Below, one piece after another: positions 24,686 through 34,263 of a DNA stretch of 52,284 nt. This stretch comes from Synechocystis salina LEGE 00031 (GTDB taxonomy: Bacteria; Cyanobacteriota; Cyanobacteriia; Cyanobacteriales; Microcystaceae), in the NCBI RefSeq assembly GCF_015207985.1, contig NZ_JADEVV010000029.1, positions 1 through 52,284 of the forward strand. The letters run 5' to 3'. The notes under the pieces are model-generated. The model was not told the DNA's origin and did no database searches. It saw nothing but the letters and a program-made list of their open reading frames with translations. The translations under genes were made by a program, and so were the position numbers. Every line of letters begins with the position of its first letter. Within the stretch, counting starts at the first letter, position 1.

Positions 24686-25690
24686 CTAAAAACTCGCTAG
24701 GGATTGCTGTTGGGTCTGACTTTGACTTTGCACTGGCGCCGGCGATAGCACTGGCTCATTGACAAAAAATGTCTGGGCCATTTTAACCCCGACTTCGTTC
24801 ACTTTAGCTTGGATTTCTTCCAAAAATTCGTGTAGCCCTTGGCTAATAACGTCTTCGATGGTGATGTAGCCCATTTCTCCACAAAGCCGACCCAGGGCCC
24901 TTTCTGCATCATTGCGCCAGGAACCTTGGGGAGTACCAGTAACTTCATGCAGTGACCGCTGTACCTGGAGTAAGCAAAAGTGGATAGAACGGGGAAATTT
25001 TTGGTGCAAAATCAAAAAACTGGCCACGTTGGCGGGGGTGATACGCCGCTGACTCTTGCGATACATTTCGTAGGCACTGGCGGATTTGAGTAGGGCAATC
25101 CATTCCACCTGGTCCAGGGGAGTACCCACCCATTCCACCGAAGGCAGCAGGTAATAATACTTCACATCCAAAATGCGGGCGGTTTTATCAGCCCTTTCCT
25201 GCAGGCGCCCCATCTGGCCAAAGTGCCAAGCTTCGTTATGGGTCATGGTGGCGTCCATAATACCGGCAAAGCGATGGCTAGATAGTTTCACCCGGGCAAA
25301 AAAGTCGGCAATGTTAGCCGGAGGGCGATCGCCCGCTTCTTTGACCATGAGGTAAAAGCGATTAATTTCCTCCCACATTTCCGAAGAAATAATTTCCCGA
25401 ATGGAGCGGGCATTTTCCCTAGCCATGTTCAGACAGGAAAGGATGGAGTTGGAATAATGCTGGTCGAAGGTGAGGAATTTGATCACATTGGCCTTGGTAA
25501 CTTCGCCGTAATGCTGTTTGAAAAAGCCCAAATCCCCAGTGGTCATGACCAAAGGCTCCCATTGCTGTTGGGCGCCGTAGGGCAAATCCAACATTAGGTA
25601 AAGGTTCACGTCCACAAAGCGGGCAATATTTTCCGCCCGTTCGATGTAGCGGTTTAGCCAGTAAACGGAGTCAGCAACACGGCTTAGCAT
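24686..25690 (-). CDS. Alpha-E domain protein (DUF403)
   Basis: MLSRVADSVYWLNRYIERAENIARFVDVN is the characteristic start of the alpha-E family. The rest of the 334-residue all-helical protein continues the pattern (WHFGQMGRLQERADKTARILDVKYY, EWIALLKSASAYEMYRK, FPRSIHFCL). Alpha-E proteins normally sit beside a circularly permuted ATP-grasp ligase and a transglutaminase-like gene, in an uncharacterised peptide-tagging or amidation system. Neither partner is in this window. The start is set at 25690; a longer frame to 25735 has no support. Interval 25691-26007 upstream contains no gene I can support. Confidence 0.88.
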   Translation of the reverse strand: MLSRVADSVYWLNRYIERAENIARFVDVNLYLMLDLPYGAQQQWEPLVMTTGDLGFFKQHYGEVTKANVIKFLTFDQHYSNSILSCLNMARENARSIREIISSEMWEEINRFYLMVKEAGDRPPANIADFFARVKLSSHRFAGIMDATMTHNEAWHFGQMGRLQERADKTARILDVKYYYLLPSVEWVGTPLDQVEWIALLKSASAYEMYRKSQRRITPANVASFLILHQKFPRSIHFCLLQVQRSLHEVTGTPQGSWRNDAERALGRLCGEMGYITIEDVISQGLHEFLEEIQAKVNEVGVKMAQTFFVNEPVLSPAPVQSQSQTQQQSLASF

Positions 25691-26007
25691 AATTTTCGGT
25701 TTTTTCCAATTACGGATCCAGGGCCCATTGTACAAAGCTCCCGGTGGTTCAATATGTTGCCATTCTGACGGAATGGTCGGGAGTCTTCTCCTGTTGAAAG
25801 CCGAGCCTGCTTTAAGTCCTCAACTTGCCCCATTGGCGATCGGGTTATCATGGATAACTGCTGGCGTAGCCAAGCCTGGGGAGCAATGCTGCAGGTAAGG
25901 TCAAAATAGCGGTTTGGCCAGTAGCGAGAAGGAAAAATCGATGAAAATGGCAAACTTTGATGGGGTGTTAGAATCGGGCCACATCTGAGCGTTTGGAGCC
26001 CCAGACC

Positions 26008-26655
26008 ATGACCGCCGCCCTAGACCAAATCATTATTTATCCCGATAGTGATGGACAACCAATGGCAGATAATACCCTACAGTTCCGTTGGATTGTACTG
26101 ATTAAAGAAAATTTAGAATGTGTTTTTCGAGATCATCCAGATGTGTTTGTAGCGGGAGATTTATTATGGTATCCGGTGGAAAGACACCCAGAAATACGGG
26201 TTGCCCCTGATGTGATGGTAGTTTTTGGTCGCCCCAAGGGGGAGCGGGGTTCCTACCAACAGTGGCAAGAAGGGAATATTGCCCCCCAGGTAGTGTTTGA
26301 AATTTTATCGCCGGGTAATAGATTGAAGGAAATGGCAAAAAAATTGGTTTTTTATGACCGACATGGAGTAGAAGAATACTACATTTATGATCCCGAACGG
26401 GTTGACTTTACGGGATATGTGCGACAGGGAGAAAATTTGGTCGTGATTGAAACTATTAATGATTGGGTCAGCCCCTGTTTAGGAACACGTTTTGTCCTCA
26501 CCCAAGAACAGTTGGAAATTTACGATCCCCAAGGAAATCTTTTTTTGACAACAATAGAATTTTCGGAGCGGGCTAAGCTGGCGGAGCAGGAAAATGAACG
26601 GTTAAGGGCGTTATTGCGGCAGGCTGGTATTTCTGATGGACTGGGGTCGAACTAA
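26008..26655 (+). CDS. Uma2 family (DUF820) putative endonuclease
   Basis: The 215-residue protein has the DUF820/Uma2 layout, a PD-(D/E)XK-like fold: RHPEIRVAPDVMVVFG with the acidic residue, PQVVFEILSPGNRLKEMAKK with the E-x-L core, and YDRHGVEEYYIYDPER. A C-terminal Glu-rich helix (about 185-210) follows. These genes are strongly amplified in cyanobacteria; their function is unproven, and transposon-like spread has been suggested. TTG at 25993 is possible, but ATG at 26008 is the better start. It precedes lpd by 98 bp on the same strand. Confidence 0.85.
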   Translation: MTAALDQIIIYPDSDGQPMADNTLQFRWIVLIKENLECVFRDHPDVFVAGDLLWYPVERHPEIRVAPDVMVVFGRPKGERGSYQQWQEGNIAPQVVFEILSPGNRLKEMAKKLVFYDRHGVEEYYIYDPERVDFTGYVRQGENLVVIETINDWVSPCLGTRFVLTQEQLEIYDPQGNLFLTTIEFSERAKLAEQENERLRALLRQAGISDGLGSN

Positions 26656-26753
26656 TCGAAGATGATGGCCGATCGCCTAGGCGGGGGTCAACTTTCCAGA
26701 GGTTGCCCTTAGCCCCTAAACTAAAGTCTTGACAGATTGAGGTGCAAGCAACG

Positions 26754-28178
26754 ATGAGTCAGGATTTTGATTACGATTTGGTGATTATTGGCGCTGGTGT
26801 TGGGGGCCACGGAGCCGCTCTCCACGCCGTTAAATGTGGTCTGAAAACCGCCATCATCGAAGCCAAGGATATGGGGGGCACCTGTGTTAACCGGGGTTGC
26901 ATTCCTTCCAAGGCTCTCCTGGCTGCCTCCGGTCGAGTCCGGGAAATGTCCGACCAAGACCATCTTCAACAGTTAGGCATCCAAGTCAATGGCATTACCT
27001 TCACCAGAGAGGCGATCGCCGCCCATGCCAACGACCTTGTCAGTAAAATTCAAGCTGACCTGACCAATAGCCTTACCCGTCTCAAAGTAGATACCATCCG
27101 GGGTTGGGGAAAGGTTTCTGGCCCCCAGGAAGTAACGGTGGTGGGGGACAATGAAACCCGCATTCTCAAAGCCAAAGAGATCATGCTGTGCCCAGGCTCC
27201 GTACCCTTTGTCCCCCCCGGCATTGAAATTGACCATAAAACAGTCTTTACCAGTGACGAAGCGGTGAAGTTGGAAACGTTGCCCCAGTGGATTGCCATCA
27301 TCGGCAGTGGTTACATTGGTTTGGAATTTTCCGACGTGTACACGGCTCTGGGTTGTGAAGTGACCATGATTGAAGCCCTGCCGGACTTGATGCCGGGGTT
27401 TGATCCGGAAATTGCCAAAATTGCCGAACGGGTGCTGATTAAATCCCGGGATATTGAAACCTATACCGGCGTTTTTGCTACCAAAATAAAAGCAGGCTCC
27501 CCGGTGGAAATTGAACTCACCGATGCCAAGACTAAAGAAGTAGTTGAAATCCTTGAAGTGGACGCCTGCCTAGTGGCCACGGGGCGCATTCCTGCCACCA
27601 AAAATTTAGGGCTGGAAACGGTGGGAGTAGAAACTGATCGCCGGGGCTTCATTGAAGTTAACGATCAGATGCAAGTGACCAAAGATGGCAAGCCGGTGCC
27701 CCATCTCTGGGCGGTGGGGGATGCCACGGGCAAAATGATGTTGGCCCATGCCGCTTCTGGCCAGGGCGTGGTGGCCGTGGAAAATATCTGCGGCCGCAAA
27801 ACTGAGGTGGACTACCGGGCCATTCCGGCGGCGGCCTTCACCCATCCTGAAATTAGCTACGTGGGCCTAACAGAAGCCCAAGCCAAGGAACTAGGGGAAA
27901 AGGAAGGGTTTGTGGTTAGTACGGCCAAAACCTATTTTAAAGGTAATTCCAAGGCCTTGGCGGAAAAGGAAACCGATGGCATTGCCAAAGTGGTCTACCG
28001 CCAGGACACCGGGGAATTATTGGGGGCCCACATCATTGGCATCCATGCATCGGACCTAATCCAAGAGGCCGCCCAGGCGATCGCCGACCGCAAATCAGTG
28101 CGGGAATTGGCCTTCCATGTCCATGCCCACCCCACCCTGTCGGAAGTGTTGGATGAAGCCTACAAACGGGCGGTTTAA
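26754..28178 (+). CDS. lpd: Dihydrolipoamide dehydrogenase (E3)
   Basis: The 474-residue flavoenzyme reoxidises dihydrolipoyl groups of the pyruvate dehydrogenase complex and the glycine cleavage system with NAD+. It has the FAD-binding GxGxxG ([12 protein letters not shown]), the redox-active disulfide in GGTCVNRGC (Cys44 and Cys49), the NAD-binding [24 protein letters not shown] and the interface [10 protein letters not shown] with the catalytic His-Glu pair. Start ATG at 26754 gives [13 protein letters not shown]; a GTG at 26742 is in frame. crr6 follows after 3 bp, so the two are very likely one operon. Confidence 0.95.
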   Translation: MSQDFDYDLVIIGAGVGGHGAALHAVKCGLKTAIIEAKDMGGTCVNRGCIPSKALLAASGRVREMSDQDHLQQLGIQVNGITFTREAIAAHANDLVSKIQADLTNSLTRLKVDTIRGWGKVSGPQEVTVVGDNETRILKAKEIMLCPGSVPFVPPGIEIDHKTVFTSDEAVKLETLPQWIAIIGSGYIGLEFSDVYTALGCEVTMIEALPDLMPGFDPEIAKIAERVLIKSRDIETYTGVFATKIKAGSPVEIELTDAKTKEVVEILEVDACLVATGRIPATKNLGLETVGVETDRRGFIEVNDQMQVTKDGKPVPHLWAVGDATGKMMLAHAASGQGVVAVENICGRKTEVDYRAIPAAAFTHPEISYVGLTEAQAKELGEKEGFVVSTAKTYFKGNSKALAEKETDGIAKVVYRQDTGELLGAHIIGIHASDLIQEAAQAIADRKSVRELAFHVHAHPTLSEVLDEAYKRAV

Positions 28179-28181
28179 ACC

Positions 28182-28673
28182 ATGGTCACCATTACCGTTA
28201 CCCCAGAGCAATTGAGTCATTTGGATCTGGCCCCAGTGCAATCGTGGCTGGAGCAGACCATTGATCTGAGCCTGAATCGGATTGATGAATCTGCCCTGGC
28301 CACCATCGAAAAACGGGTACAGTTTGACATTCAATTTCCTAGGCAAGAAGGCGATCCCAGGGAATTATCGGAGATTCCCGAAGTTCGCCTCTGGTTTATT
28401 CGCCTAGATAGTCTTTATCCCTGGTTTCCCCTTTGTTTAGATTGGCAAGCAGGGGAATTTACCCGCTATGCGGCCATGCTGGTGCCCCACGAATTCCATC
28501 GGGTGGATGGCATCCAGTTCAATCCTGAAGCCTTGGATCTGTTTGTTATGGGCAAAGTGTTTGTGTTGGCGGACTGGTTAAAAAAATATCAACTACCGGC
28601 CCAGTTCCGTCTTAAGTCCTTAGCTCAACTGTTGGGCTACGATTTGGACGAGAATTTTTTAGCCCAGCTATAG
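28182..28673 (+). CDS. crr6: NDH-1 maturation factor CRR6
   Basis: The 163-residue protein matches the CRR6 family (chlororespiratory reduction 6), with EIPEVRLWFIRLD, YPWFPLCLDW, EFTRYAAMLVPHEFHR and FNPEALDLFVMGKVF. In Synechocystis and chloroplasts it helps mature NdhI, a subunit of the photosynthetic NDH-1 complex, and thus supports cyclic electron flow (established knowledge). It has no signal peptide or membrane span and is probably cytosolic. ATG at 28182 lies 3 bp after the lpd stop, which indicates translational coupling. Confidence 0.87.
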   Translation: MVTITVTPEQLSHLDLAPVQSWLEQTIDLSLNRIDESALATIEKRVQFDIQFPRQEGDPRELSEIPEVRLWFIRLDSLYPWFPLCLDWQAGEFTRYAAMLVPHEFHRVDGIQFNPEALDLFVMGKVFVLADWLKKYQLPAQFRLKSLAQLLGYDLDENFLAQL

Positions 28674-28788
28674 TTGCCTTGGCGCAATTTCGAACCGTTA
28701 CCCCAAGATAATATCCGGTTCAACCGGAGCAAGGCAGGCCACGGTGCCCCAGCCAAGGGGGTCAAATTTCGTGCGAAAATATGGAGCT

Positions 28789-29529
28789 ATGCGTAACCAA
28801 GATGATGTGCTACTGGAGGACTCCTGGGTTGATCCCCTGGACCAATTGGACGACGACGTAGCCCCCCCACCCCCGGACCCCGATGAAATGTTGGCGCTTC
28901 TTACCAGTAGGGAAGCCCCACAGAGGATGCTGGCGGCCCGGGCCTTTTGTGAAATTGCCGATCGCCGGGCAGTGGAGCCGCTGATCAATTTATTACGGGA
29001 TAGCTGTCCCCTGGTGCGGGTGAGTGCGGCCTATGCGTTGGGGCGTAATACTGACCAGGCCATAGTGGAACCGCTCATTCAAAGTTTGCAAACGGATTTT
29101 AACGGTTATGTCCGCAAAGGATTGGTCTGGGCCCTGGGCAATTGTGGCGATCGCCGGGCCTTAGCTCCTTTAATCCATGCTCTAAAAACCGACATTTCCG
29201 CCGTGCGTCTCTGGAGTGCCAGCAGTTTACCCAACATTGCCAAATTGGCCTACGAAGATGTTATTGCCACCATTCCTCCTTTAATAGAGGGTCTGAGGAG
29301 GGACAAAATGGGCGCTGTCCGCAGTAATTGTGCCTGGGCAGTGGGGCAACTGTGTCGGGAATTGCCCTCCAATGTGGTCTATGCCACGGCGATCGATGCT
29401 CTCTTAGAAGCTCTAGTGGAAGATGAAGATTTTGGCGTGAAGGAAGATGCCAAATCCGCCCTACTACGACTGGGGGACGCCAGGGGACTACAGATGATTG
29501 AAGACTTGGAAATGGACGGTCTGATCTAA
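28789..29529 (+). CDS. iaiH: HEAT-repeat protein (IaiH / phycobilin lyase-like)
   Basis: The 246-residue protein consists of an acidic N-terminus (about 1-40) and five to six PBS-lyase-type HEAT repeats, such as DRRAVEPLINLLRD, LVRVSAAYALG and YVRKGLVWALGN. This repeat type occurs in CpcE/CpcF bilin lyases. The PCC 6803 homologue (slr1098, as I recall) was described as IaiH, which binds the Fe-S scaffold IscA, and was also studied for phycobilisome assembly. A lyase role is less likely because the usual E/F partner is missing. A GTG at 28744 is in frame; ATG at 28789 is chosen as the normal start. Confidence 0.75.
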   Translation: MRNQDDVLLEDSWVDPLDQLDDDVAPPPPDPDEMLALLTSREAPQRMLAARAFCEIADRRAVEPLINLLRDSCPLVRVSAAYALGRNTDQAIVEPLIQSLQTDFNGYVRKGLVWALGNCGDRRALAPLIHALKTDISAVRLWSASSLPNIAKLAYEDVIATIPPLIEGLRRDKMGAVRSNCAWAVGQLCRELPSNVVYATAIDALLEALVEDEDFGVKEDAKSALLRLGDARGLQMIEDLEMDGLI

Positions 29530-29596
29530 TACGTCGATTGGTTTGTAAAGATATGTAAAGAGAAACAGTTAAAAACTAACTAAAAATCAACACACC

Positions 29597-30220
29597 ATGG
29601 CACAACCTTTGATTTTAGGGGTCAGCGGTGCCTCTGGGCTAATTTATGCCGTCAGAGCCATCAAGCATTTACTGACGGCGGACTACACCATCGAACTGGT
29701 GGCTTCCCGGGCCAGCTACCAAGTTTGGCAAGCGGAACAAAATATTCAAATGCCAGGGGAACCCTCCGCCCAGGCAGACTTTTGGCGGCACCAAGCTGGG
29801 GTGGAAACCGGTGGAAAACTTATTTGTCATCGTTGGGGAGATGTGGGGGCCACCATTGCCAGTGGTTCCTACCGTTGCGCCGGCATGGTGGTGATGCCCT
29901 GTAGCATGAGCACGGTGGCTAAACTAGCGGTGGGCATGAGTTCCGATCTATTGGAGCGGGCGGCGGATGTGCAAATCAAAGAAGGCAAACCCTTGGTGGT
30001 GGTACCCAGAGAAACGCCATTCAGTTTGATCCATCTGCGCAATCTCACCAGTTTGGCTGAAGCCGGGGTCCGGATTGTGCCCGCCATTCCCGCTTGGTAT
30101 CATCGCCCCCAATCCGTGACAGATCTAGTGGACTTTGTCGTAGCCAGGGCCTTGGATCAATTGGCGATCGACTGTGTACCCCTGAGTCGTTGGCAAGGAG
30201 GGCCGACCCCCGAACTGTGA
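29597..30220 (+). CDS. ubiX: UbiX-like flavin prenyltransferase
   Basis: UbiX adds a dimethylallyl group to FMN, making the prenylated FMN cofactor used by UbiD-type decarboxylases. The 207-residue protein has the FMN-binding GVSGASGLIYA at the N-terminus, VMPCSMSTVAKLAVGMSSDLLERAADV with the conserved Ser, LVVVPRETPFSLIHLRNL and the C-terminal PAWYHRPQSVTDLVDFVVARALD. No ubiD gene is in the window. Start ATG at 29597. It follows the HEAT-repeat gene after 67 bp on the same strand. Confidence 0.93.
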   Translation: MAQPLILGVSGASGLIYAVRAIKHLLTADYTIELVASRASYQVWQAEQNIQMPGEPSAQADFWRHQAGVETGGKLICHRWGDVGATIASGSYRCAGMVVMPCSMSTVAKLAVGMSSDLLERAADVQIKEGKPLVVVPRETPFSLIHLRNLTSLAEAGVRIVPAIPAWYHRPQSVTDLVDFVVARALDQLAIDCVPLSRWQGGPTPEL

Positions 30221-30328
30221 TGAAGAGGGACGCCAGGGGCAAGACCATTGCCTTTAGTCCATGGCAGCATTGACCCAGGGCTTTGGTTTGGGCCATTGTT
30301 CCGTCACGGGGATTAGCCGCTAAGCTAT

Positions 30329-30352
30329 AAAAAAACCGCCCCATGTCGGCGG
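30329..30352 (-). terminator. Intrinsic terminator facing the minus strand, no matching gene
   Basis: On the minus strand CCGCC pairs with GGCGG around a 7-base loop and is followed directly by seven T. This is a standard intrinsic terminator, yet no minus-strand gene lies upstream of it in 30353-30900. The interval 30221-30468 contains no other feature I can support. Confidence 0.55.
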
Positions 30353-30468
30353 CTGTGGGCAAAGTTTGGCATTGCCGCCAGAAAGGTTGAGGGGAGGTGA
30401 TTGATTAGGGCGCGGTTGTCAAGCAGTTTGTTCTACAGATGCTCACCCTCCACCCAACTGTAAACACC

Positions 30469-30849
30469 ATGGCAAGACGTAAAAAAACTTTTCCCTGTGG
30501 CCATAAGGGTTATGGCCAAGAATGTCATCGCTGTGTGCAAAAACACATTGACCAAGAGGAAAGGAAACAGTCCCGGGCCGCTTGGAAAGCTACCTTTGAG
30601 GAAGATCCCATTGATTTGACCCATCTCCCCCGCAACGTGGTGATTAAGGCTAGGCAAATTCTGGCGGGGTTAGCGGAACAGAACGACTACCGCGAATTTT
30701 ATGGCAAACGCCTTAGGCACGATCGCCTAGTGATCAGTATTCCAGTCACTAGACATTACCGGCTAATTTGTCAGGATGATGGCGATCGCCTAGAGCCAAA
30801 AGAAATCGTCTCCCACGAAGATTACAATGTATGTAAACCAGGGCATTGA
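30469..30849 (+). CDS. Conserved hypothetical protein with N-terminal zinc-binding motif
   Basis: The 126-residue protein starts MARRKKTFPCGHKGYGQECHRC, with a CxH...CxxC arrangement that looks like a small zinc site. A helical segment (about 25-60) and a compact domain with KRLRHDRLVISIPVTRHYRLIC follow; this could resemble a RelE/ParE-like fold, but I am not confident. No antitoxin gene is adjacent. ATG at 30439 would add ten residues; the start at 30469 gives the conserved basic N-terminus. Function unknown. Confidence 0.65.
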   Translation: MARRKKTFPCGHKGYGQECHRCVQKHIDQEERKQSRAAWKATFEEDPIDLTHLPRNVVIKARQILAGLAEQNDYREFYGKRLRHDRLVISIPVTRHYRLICQDDGDRLEPKEIVSHEDYNVCKPGH

Positions 30850-30919
30850 AAAAGCATTCTGTCCTGTGGGAAATAAGGCGCAAATCTTTGCCCACTGCTC
30901 AAAGCCTTGGAGGGTTACC

Positions 30920-31405
30920 TTGTTCAACCGTATTCTCGTCGCCTTGGATCTGTCCCCTGCAGGTCAAGAAGTTTTAGAAAAAGGTTTATCCCTAGCCAAG
31001 GCCTATGGGGCTTCCCTGTTGTTGCTCCATGTGTTGTCCGCCGAAGAAGAGGGCAGTCCTTTGCCCATCCCGGTCAATATGGATGAAATTTACCCTGCTG
31101 TGGGCAATGAATTAACTATGGAAGTGTGGCAACAGCAATGGCAAACCTTTGAACAGGAAGGGTTAGACACCCTGGAAAAGCGCCGTCAGCAAGCATTGGG
31201 TTTGGGCATCCACTGCCAAGCGGAACAAATTTTGGGCAGTCCAGGCAAAATTATCTGCCAGCGAGCCAAAGAGGATAACAGTGACATCATTGTGGTGGGG
31301 CACCGGGGCCGGTGGGGAATAAGCGAAATTCTCCTTGGTAGTGTGGGTAACTATGTCTTTCACCATGCCCACTGTTGCGTGTTTGTGGTGCCAACCCCGG
31401 ACTGA
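30920..31405 (+). CDS. Universal stress protein (UspA family)
   Basis: The 161-residue protein starts FNRILVALDLSPAGQEVLEKGLSLAKAYGASLLLLHVL, the Usp nucleotide-binding fold. It ends with the ATP-binding pattern DIIVVGHRGRWGISEILLGSVGNYVFHHAHCCVFVV (G-2x-G-9x-G-S type). The frame reaches back to an ATG at 30827 inside the previous gene, but those residues do not fit the family. TTG at 30920 has GGAGGG 5 bp upstream (30909-30914) and gives the canonical N-terminus, so I chose it. Role: stress adaptation by ATP-dependent interaction, partner unknown. Confidence 0.85.
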   Translation: MFNRILVALDLSPAGQEVLEKGLSLAKAYGASLLLLHVLSAEEEGSPLPIPVNMDEIYPAVGNELTMEVWQQQWQTFEQEGLDTLEKRRQQALGLGIHCQAEQILGSPGKIICQRAKEDNSDIIVVGHRGRWGISEILLGSVGNYVFHHAHCCVFVVPTPD

Positions 31406-31480
31406 GAGGCGATCGGGTCCTGAAGTTGACCGCCGAGCTTGCCCAAGTTAAATAAAACTATCCCCTGAGCCATGCCCCCC

Positions 31481-34048
31481 ATGAGTAACGATTCCATTGT
31501 CCGCCACGTTCTGGTCATTGAGGATCAGAAGTCTCGCCGCATCGTTTCCCTGGAAGAAAACACCTACGACATTGGTCGAGACCCCGCTAGTGCCATCCCC
31601 ATTTACGATCGCCAAGTTTCCCGCCACCACGCCACCCTGATCCGGGTTAACGACTACCAAAATCATCAATACACCTATCGTCTAATTGACGGCAATCTCC
31701 AGGGTAAACGCAGTACAAATGGCATAGTGATCAATGGTCAGTATTGTCTTTCCCACGAGTTGGAACACGGGGACGTAATTCGCTTTGGCAACAAGTCCAA
31801 AGCCAGTTACCACATTATGAATTTGACCACGGAGTCGGAGGAACAACCCTATGGAATCGAACCAGTATCGGTGGCTGCCAACCCGATCATGGGGGAAACC
31901 TACGTGGATCCCCTCAACTTTGCCCTGGCTGACCACGAGTATGGAGAAGGGGCCGGGTTTGACCATGAAGCAGTGGAAGTAGAGGAAGATTCATCCTTTT
32001 CTACGGCGGTGGTCTATAACGAGGAACTGCAGGATGTGGGCCGCAGTGCCCCAGGGCCAAGCCATCATCCGCCGGCCACCCTGAGCGAAAATAGTACCCA
32101 GTTAATTGTTGAGTTGACCACCGCAGGGCGGGTACTCTACGCCAACGGGGCAACGAAAGCCTTATTTCCGGAATTAATGGCCATCCAGTCCCAACATCCC
32201 CTAATCCAAGGGCTCGCCAATTTATCCCTCACCAGGGAGGGCTTGCAGTTGGAGCGGGATATTCCCATCGGCCAACAAATTTTCCACCAGCGGGTTTTCC
32301 TCGAGCCAGACCGGAGTCGCTTGCAGTGCTACAGCGAGGACGTAACCGAGTATCGCAAAATGGAGCAAGGGTTGAACGACCTCCACCATCGTTTGCGTGC
32401 CTATCGGGAATATACGGCCACAGGTTTTCTACTGGTGGATGCCCGCACCAAAACCGTGGTTGAAGCCAACAGTGCTTTTTGCCAATTATTGGGCTACGAA
32501 GAACCGGAAGTTCTAGACCTCACCCTTTATCAATTGATGGCCGCGGAACGGCCAGTGATCGAAGAACTATTAATTAATTTGGAAACCCAAGATTACCTAT
32601 CGGTACCGGAACTGGAATACCGCAATCGGGAGGGGCAAACGGTGCAGGTGAAGGGGGAAGTCTATCGCCAACCCTGGGAAGACAGGGAAGTGTACTGTTT
32701 TGTCATGCGCACCCCCCGGGGTCGCCAGGGCTATTCAGAAACCTTGGCCAACCAGGCGTTGTATGACCCCATTACCAAACTCCCCAACCGAGTCAATTTG
32801 CAGAAGGAGCTTTCCCTCGCCATCGATGCGGCGGCCCACCATCAGCATCTCATGGGGGTAATGTTCATCCACCTGGAGATTCTCAATCGCGTTAACCAGG
32901 CTTATGGCTTTAGCTTTGGGGATGAGGTTTTTATTGCCTTCCACGGGGCGATCGCCGATTGTATGCGCTCCGGAGATACCGTCGGGCAATGGGATAGCAA
33001 CACCTTAGTGATTATTCTAGCCAAGATCAAAAGTCCCCAGGATTCCATTCGTCTAGCGGAAAGAATTTTAGATCGTCTGAAAAACCCCGTAACAGTGCGG
33101 GAACGGGAAATTATCTTTAATGTCAACATTGGCATTTCCGCTTACCCCAACGATGGTAACCGGGCCGAAGATTTACTCTCCCGGGCCAATACTGCCCTGC
33201 AAAAATTACGCCAAACTGGTTTTAATCGCTACCAGTTCTATGATCCGAAGTTTAGCACCGCAGCCCTCCATCAAGCCCGCCTAGAAAATCTTCTCCAACA
33301 GGCGATCGCCAAACGCCAACTTACCCTGCAATACCAACCCCAAATTCATCTCCAAAGTGGAGAGATTACCGGCATGGAAGCCCTACTCCGTTGGGAACAT
33401 CCGGAAGTGGGAGAGATTGCCCCCGAAAAAATTATTCCCATTGCCGCCCGTAGTAATCTCATTTTTGAACTCAGCGATTGGATTTTTCGCACCGCTTGTC
33501 AACAAAATGTAGATTGGCAAAAAGATGGTTTGCCCCCCCGGGCGATCGCCATTAACCTCTCAGCGCGAGAATTTTACCGCCAAGACTTGGTGATGATGGT
33601 AGGCAAAACCCTAGAGGAAACCGGCTTGGATCCCCAATGGTTGGAGCTAGAAATCACCGAAAATACCCTGCGACAACAACCGTCCAAAGCCCTGGCTATT
33701 CTCCAAGACCTCAAAGCCTTTGGCGTCAGAATTGCCCTAGACGACTTTGGTCGCGGCCAAATGGGCATTGGTTTTATCACCCAGTTTCCCCTCACCGCCA
33801 TCAAAATTCATCAAGGATTCATGGCCCAATTGCGGGGTACCCCCCAGGAAATGGCCATTCTCCAGTCCATACTTGTATTGAGCCAGGGCTTCCAATATCG
33901 TCTAGTGGCCGAAGGGATAGAAACCGAAGCCCAACTCAGCCTGATCCGGCAACTGCAATGCCAAGAAGTACAAGGATTTTTGTTGAGTCGTCCCCTACGG
34001 AAACGGGAAATGGGGCAATTTTTACAGAAACAATTACACCAAAGCTAG
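31481..34048 (+). CDS. FHA-PAS-GGDEF-EAL protein (c-di-GMP phosphodiesterase-like)
   Basis: The 855-residue protein has an FHA phosphothreonine-binding domain (about 5-110; IGRD, SRHHATL, STNG), two PAS-like regions (about 195-290 and 300-415), a GGDEF domain (about 425-585) and an EAL domain (about 600-850). The GGDEF signature is replaced by DSNTL, so cyclase activity is unlikely. The EAL site looks complete: MEALLRW, INLSAREF, LEITENT, LDDFG, AIKIH, VAEGIE, VQGF. The Asp after K-I is His, as in the next gene. Start at 31481 aligns with the paralogue at 34264; ATG 31472 is also possible. First of three tandem paralogues. Confidence 0.9.
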   Translation: MSNDSIVRHVLVIEDQKSRRIVSLEENTYDIGRDPASAIPIYDRQVSRHHATLIRVNDYQNHQYTYRLIDGNLQGKRSTNGIVINGQYCLSHELEHGDVIRFGNKSKASYHIMNLTTESEEQPYGIEPVSVAANPIMGETYVDPLNFALADHEYGEGAGFDHEAVEVEEDSSFSTAVVYNEELQDVGRSAPGPSHHPPATLSENSTQLIVELTTAGRVLYANGATKALFPELMAIQSQHPLIQGLANLSLTREGLQLERDIPIGQQIFHQRVFLEPDRSRLQCYSEDVTEYRKMEQGLNDLHHRLRAYREYTATGFLLVDARTKTVVEANSAFCQLLGYEEPEVLDLTLYQLMAAERPVIEELLINLETQDYLSVPELEYRNREGQTVQVKGEVYRQPWEDREVYCFVMRTPRGRQGYSETLANQALYDPITKLPNRVNLQKELSLAIDAAAHHQHLMGVMFIHLEILNRVNQAYGFSFGDEVFIAFHGAIADCMRSGDTVGQWDSNTLVIILAKIKSPQDSIRLAERILDRLKNPVTVREREIIFNVNIGISAYPNDGNRAEDLLSRANTALQKLRQTGFNRYQFYDPKFSTAALHQARLENLLQQAIAKRQLTLQYQPQIHLQSGEITGMEALLRWEHPEVGEIAPEKIIPIAARSNLIFELSDWIFRTACQQNVDWQKDGLPPRAIAINLSAREFYRQDLVMMVGKTLEETGLDPQWLELEITENTLRQQPSKALAILQDLKAFGVRIALDDFGRGQMGIGFITQFPLTAIKIHQGFMAQLRGTPQEMAILQSILVLSQGFQYRLVAEGIETEAQLSLIRQLQCQEVQGFLLSRPLRKREMGQFLQKQLHQS

Positions 34049-34263
34049 GTCTTATCCCCATCATTAAAACTAACCGCAACTTGCCTTCATTGATGGTCCG
34101 CCCAAACCTCGAGTAAACCGTTAATAAAGTTTGCCTAAGAAGTACGATCAAACCGCTAGGGGTTATGTCAAACTAGAGGTGGGGTCGCAATTTAGCCAGA
34201 TTTTGTCTCCATCATCGGGTCAAGATAAATATTTCCCTTGCCCATCCGCCCATCCTTGCTGTT

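Noticed and set aside
25684-25953. Minus-strand frame upstream of the alpha-E gene
   Set aside because: Overlaps the alpha-E start in another frame and has no family features.
28687-28740. TTCGAACC and CCGGTTCAACCGG suggested a tRNA T-arm
   Set aside because: No acceptor or anticodon stem can be built around it; only a small inverted repeat.
30469-30849. RelE/ParE-like toxin
   Set aside because: Similarity is only a vague strand pattern, the N-terminal zinc motif is atypical, and no antitoxin is adjacent.
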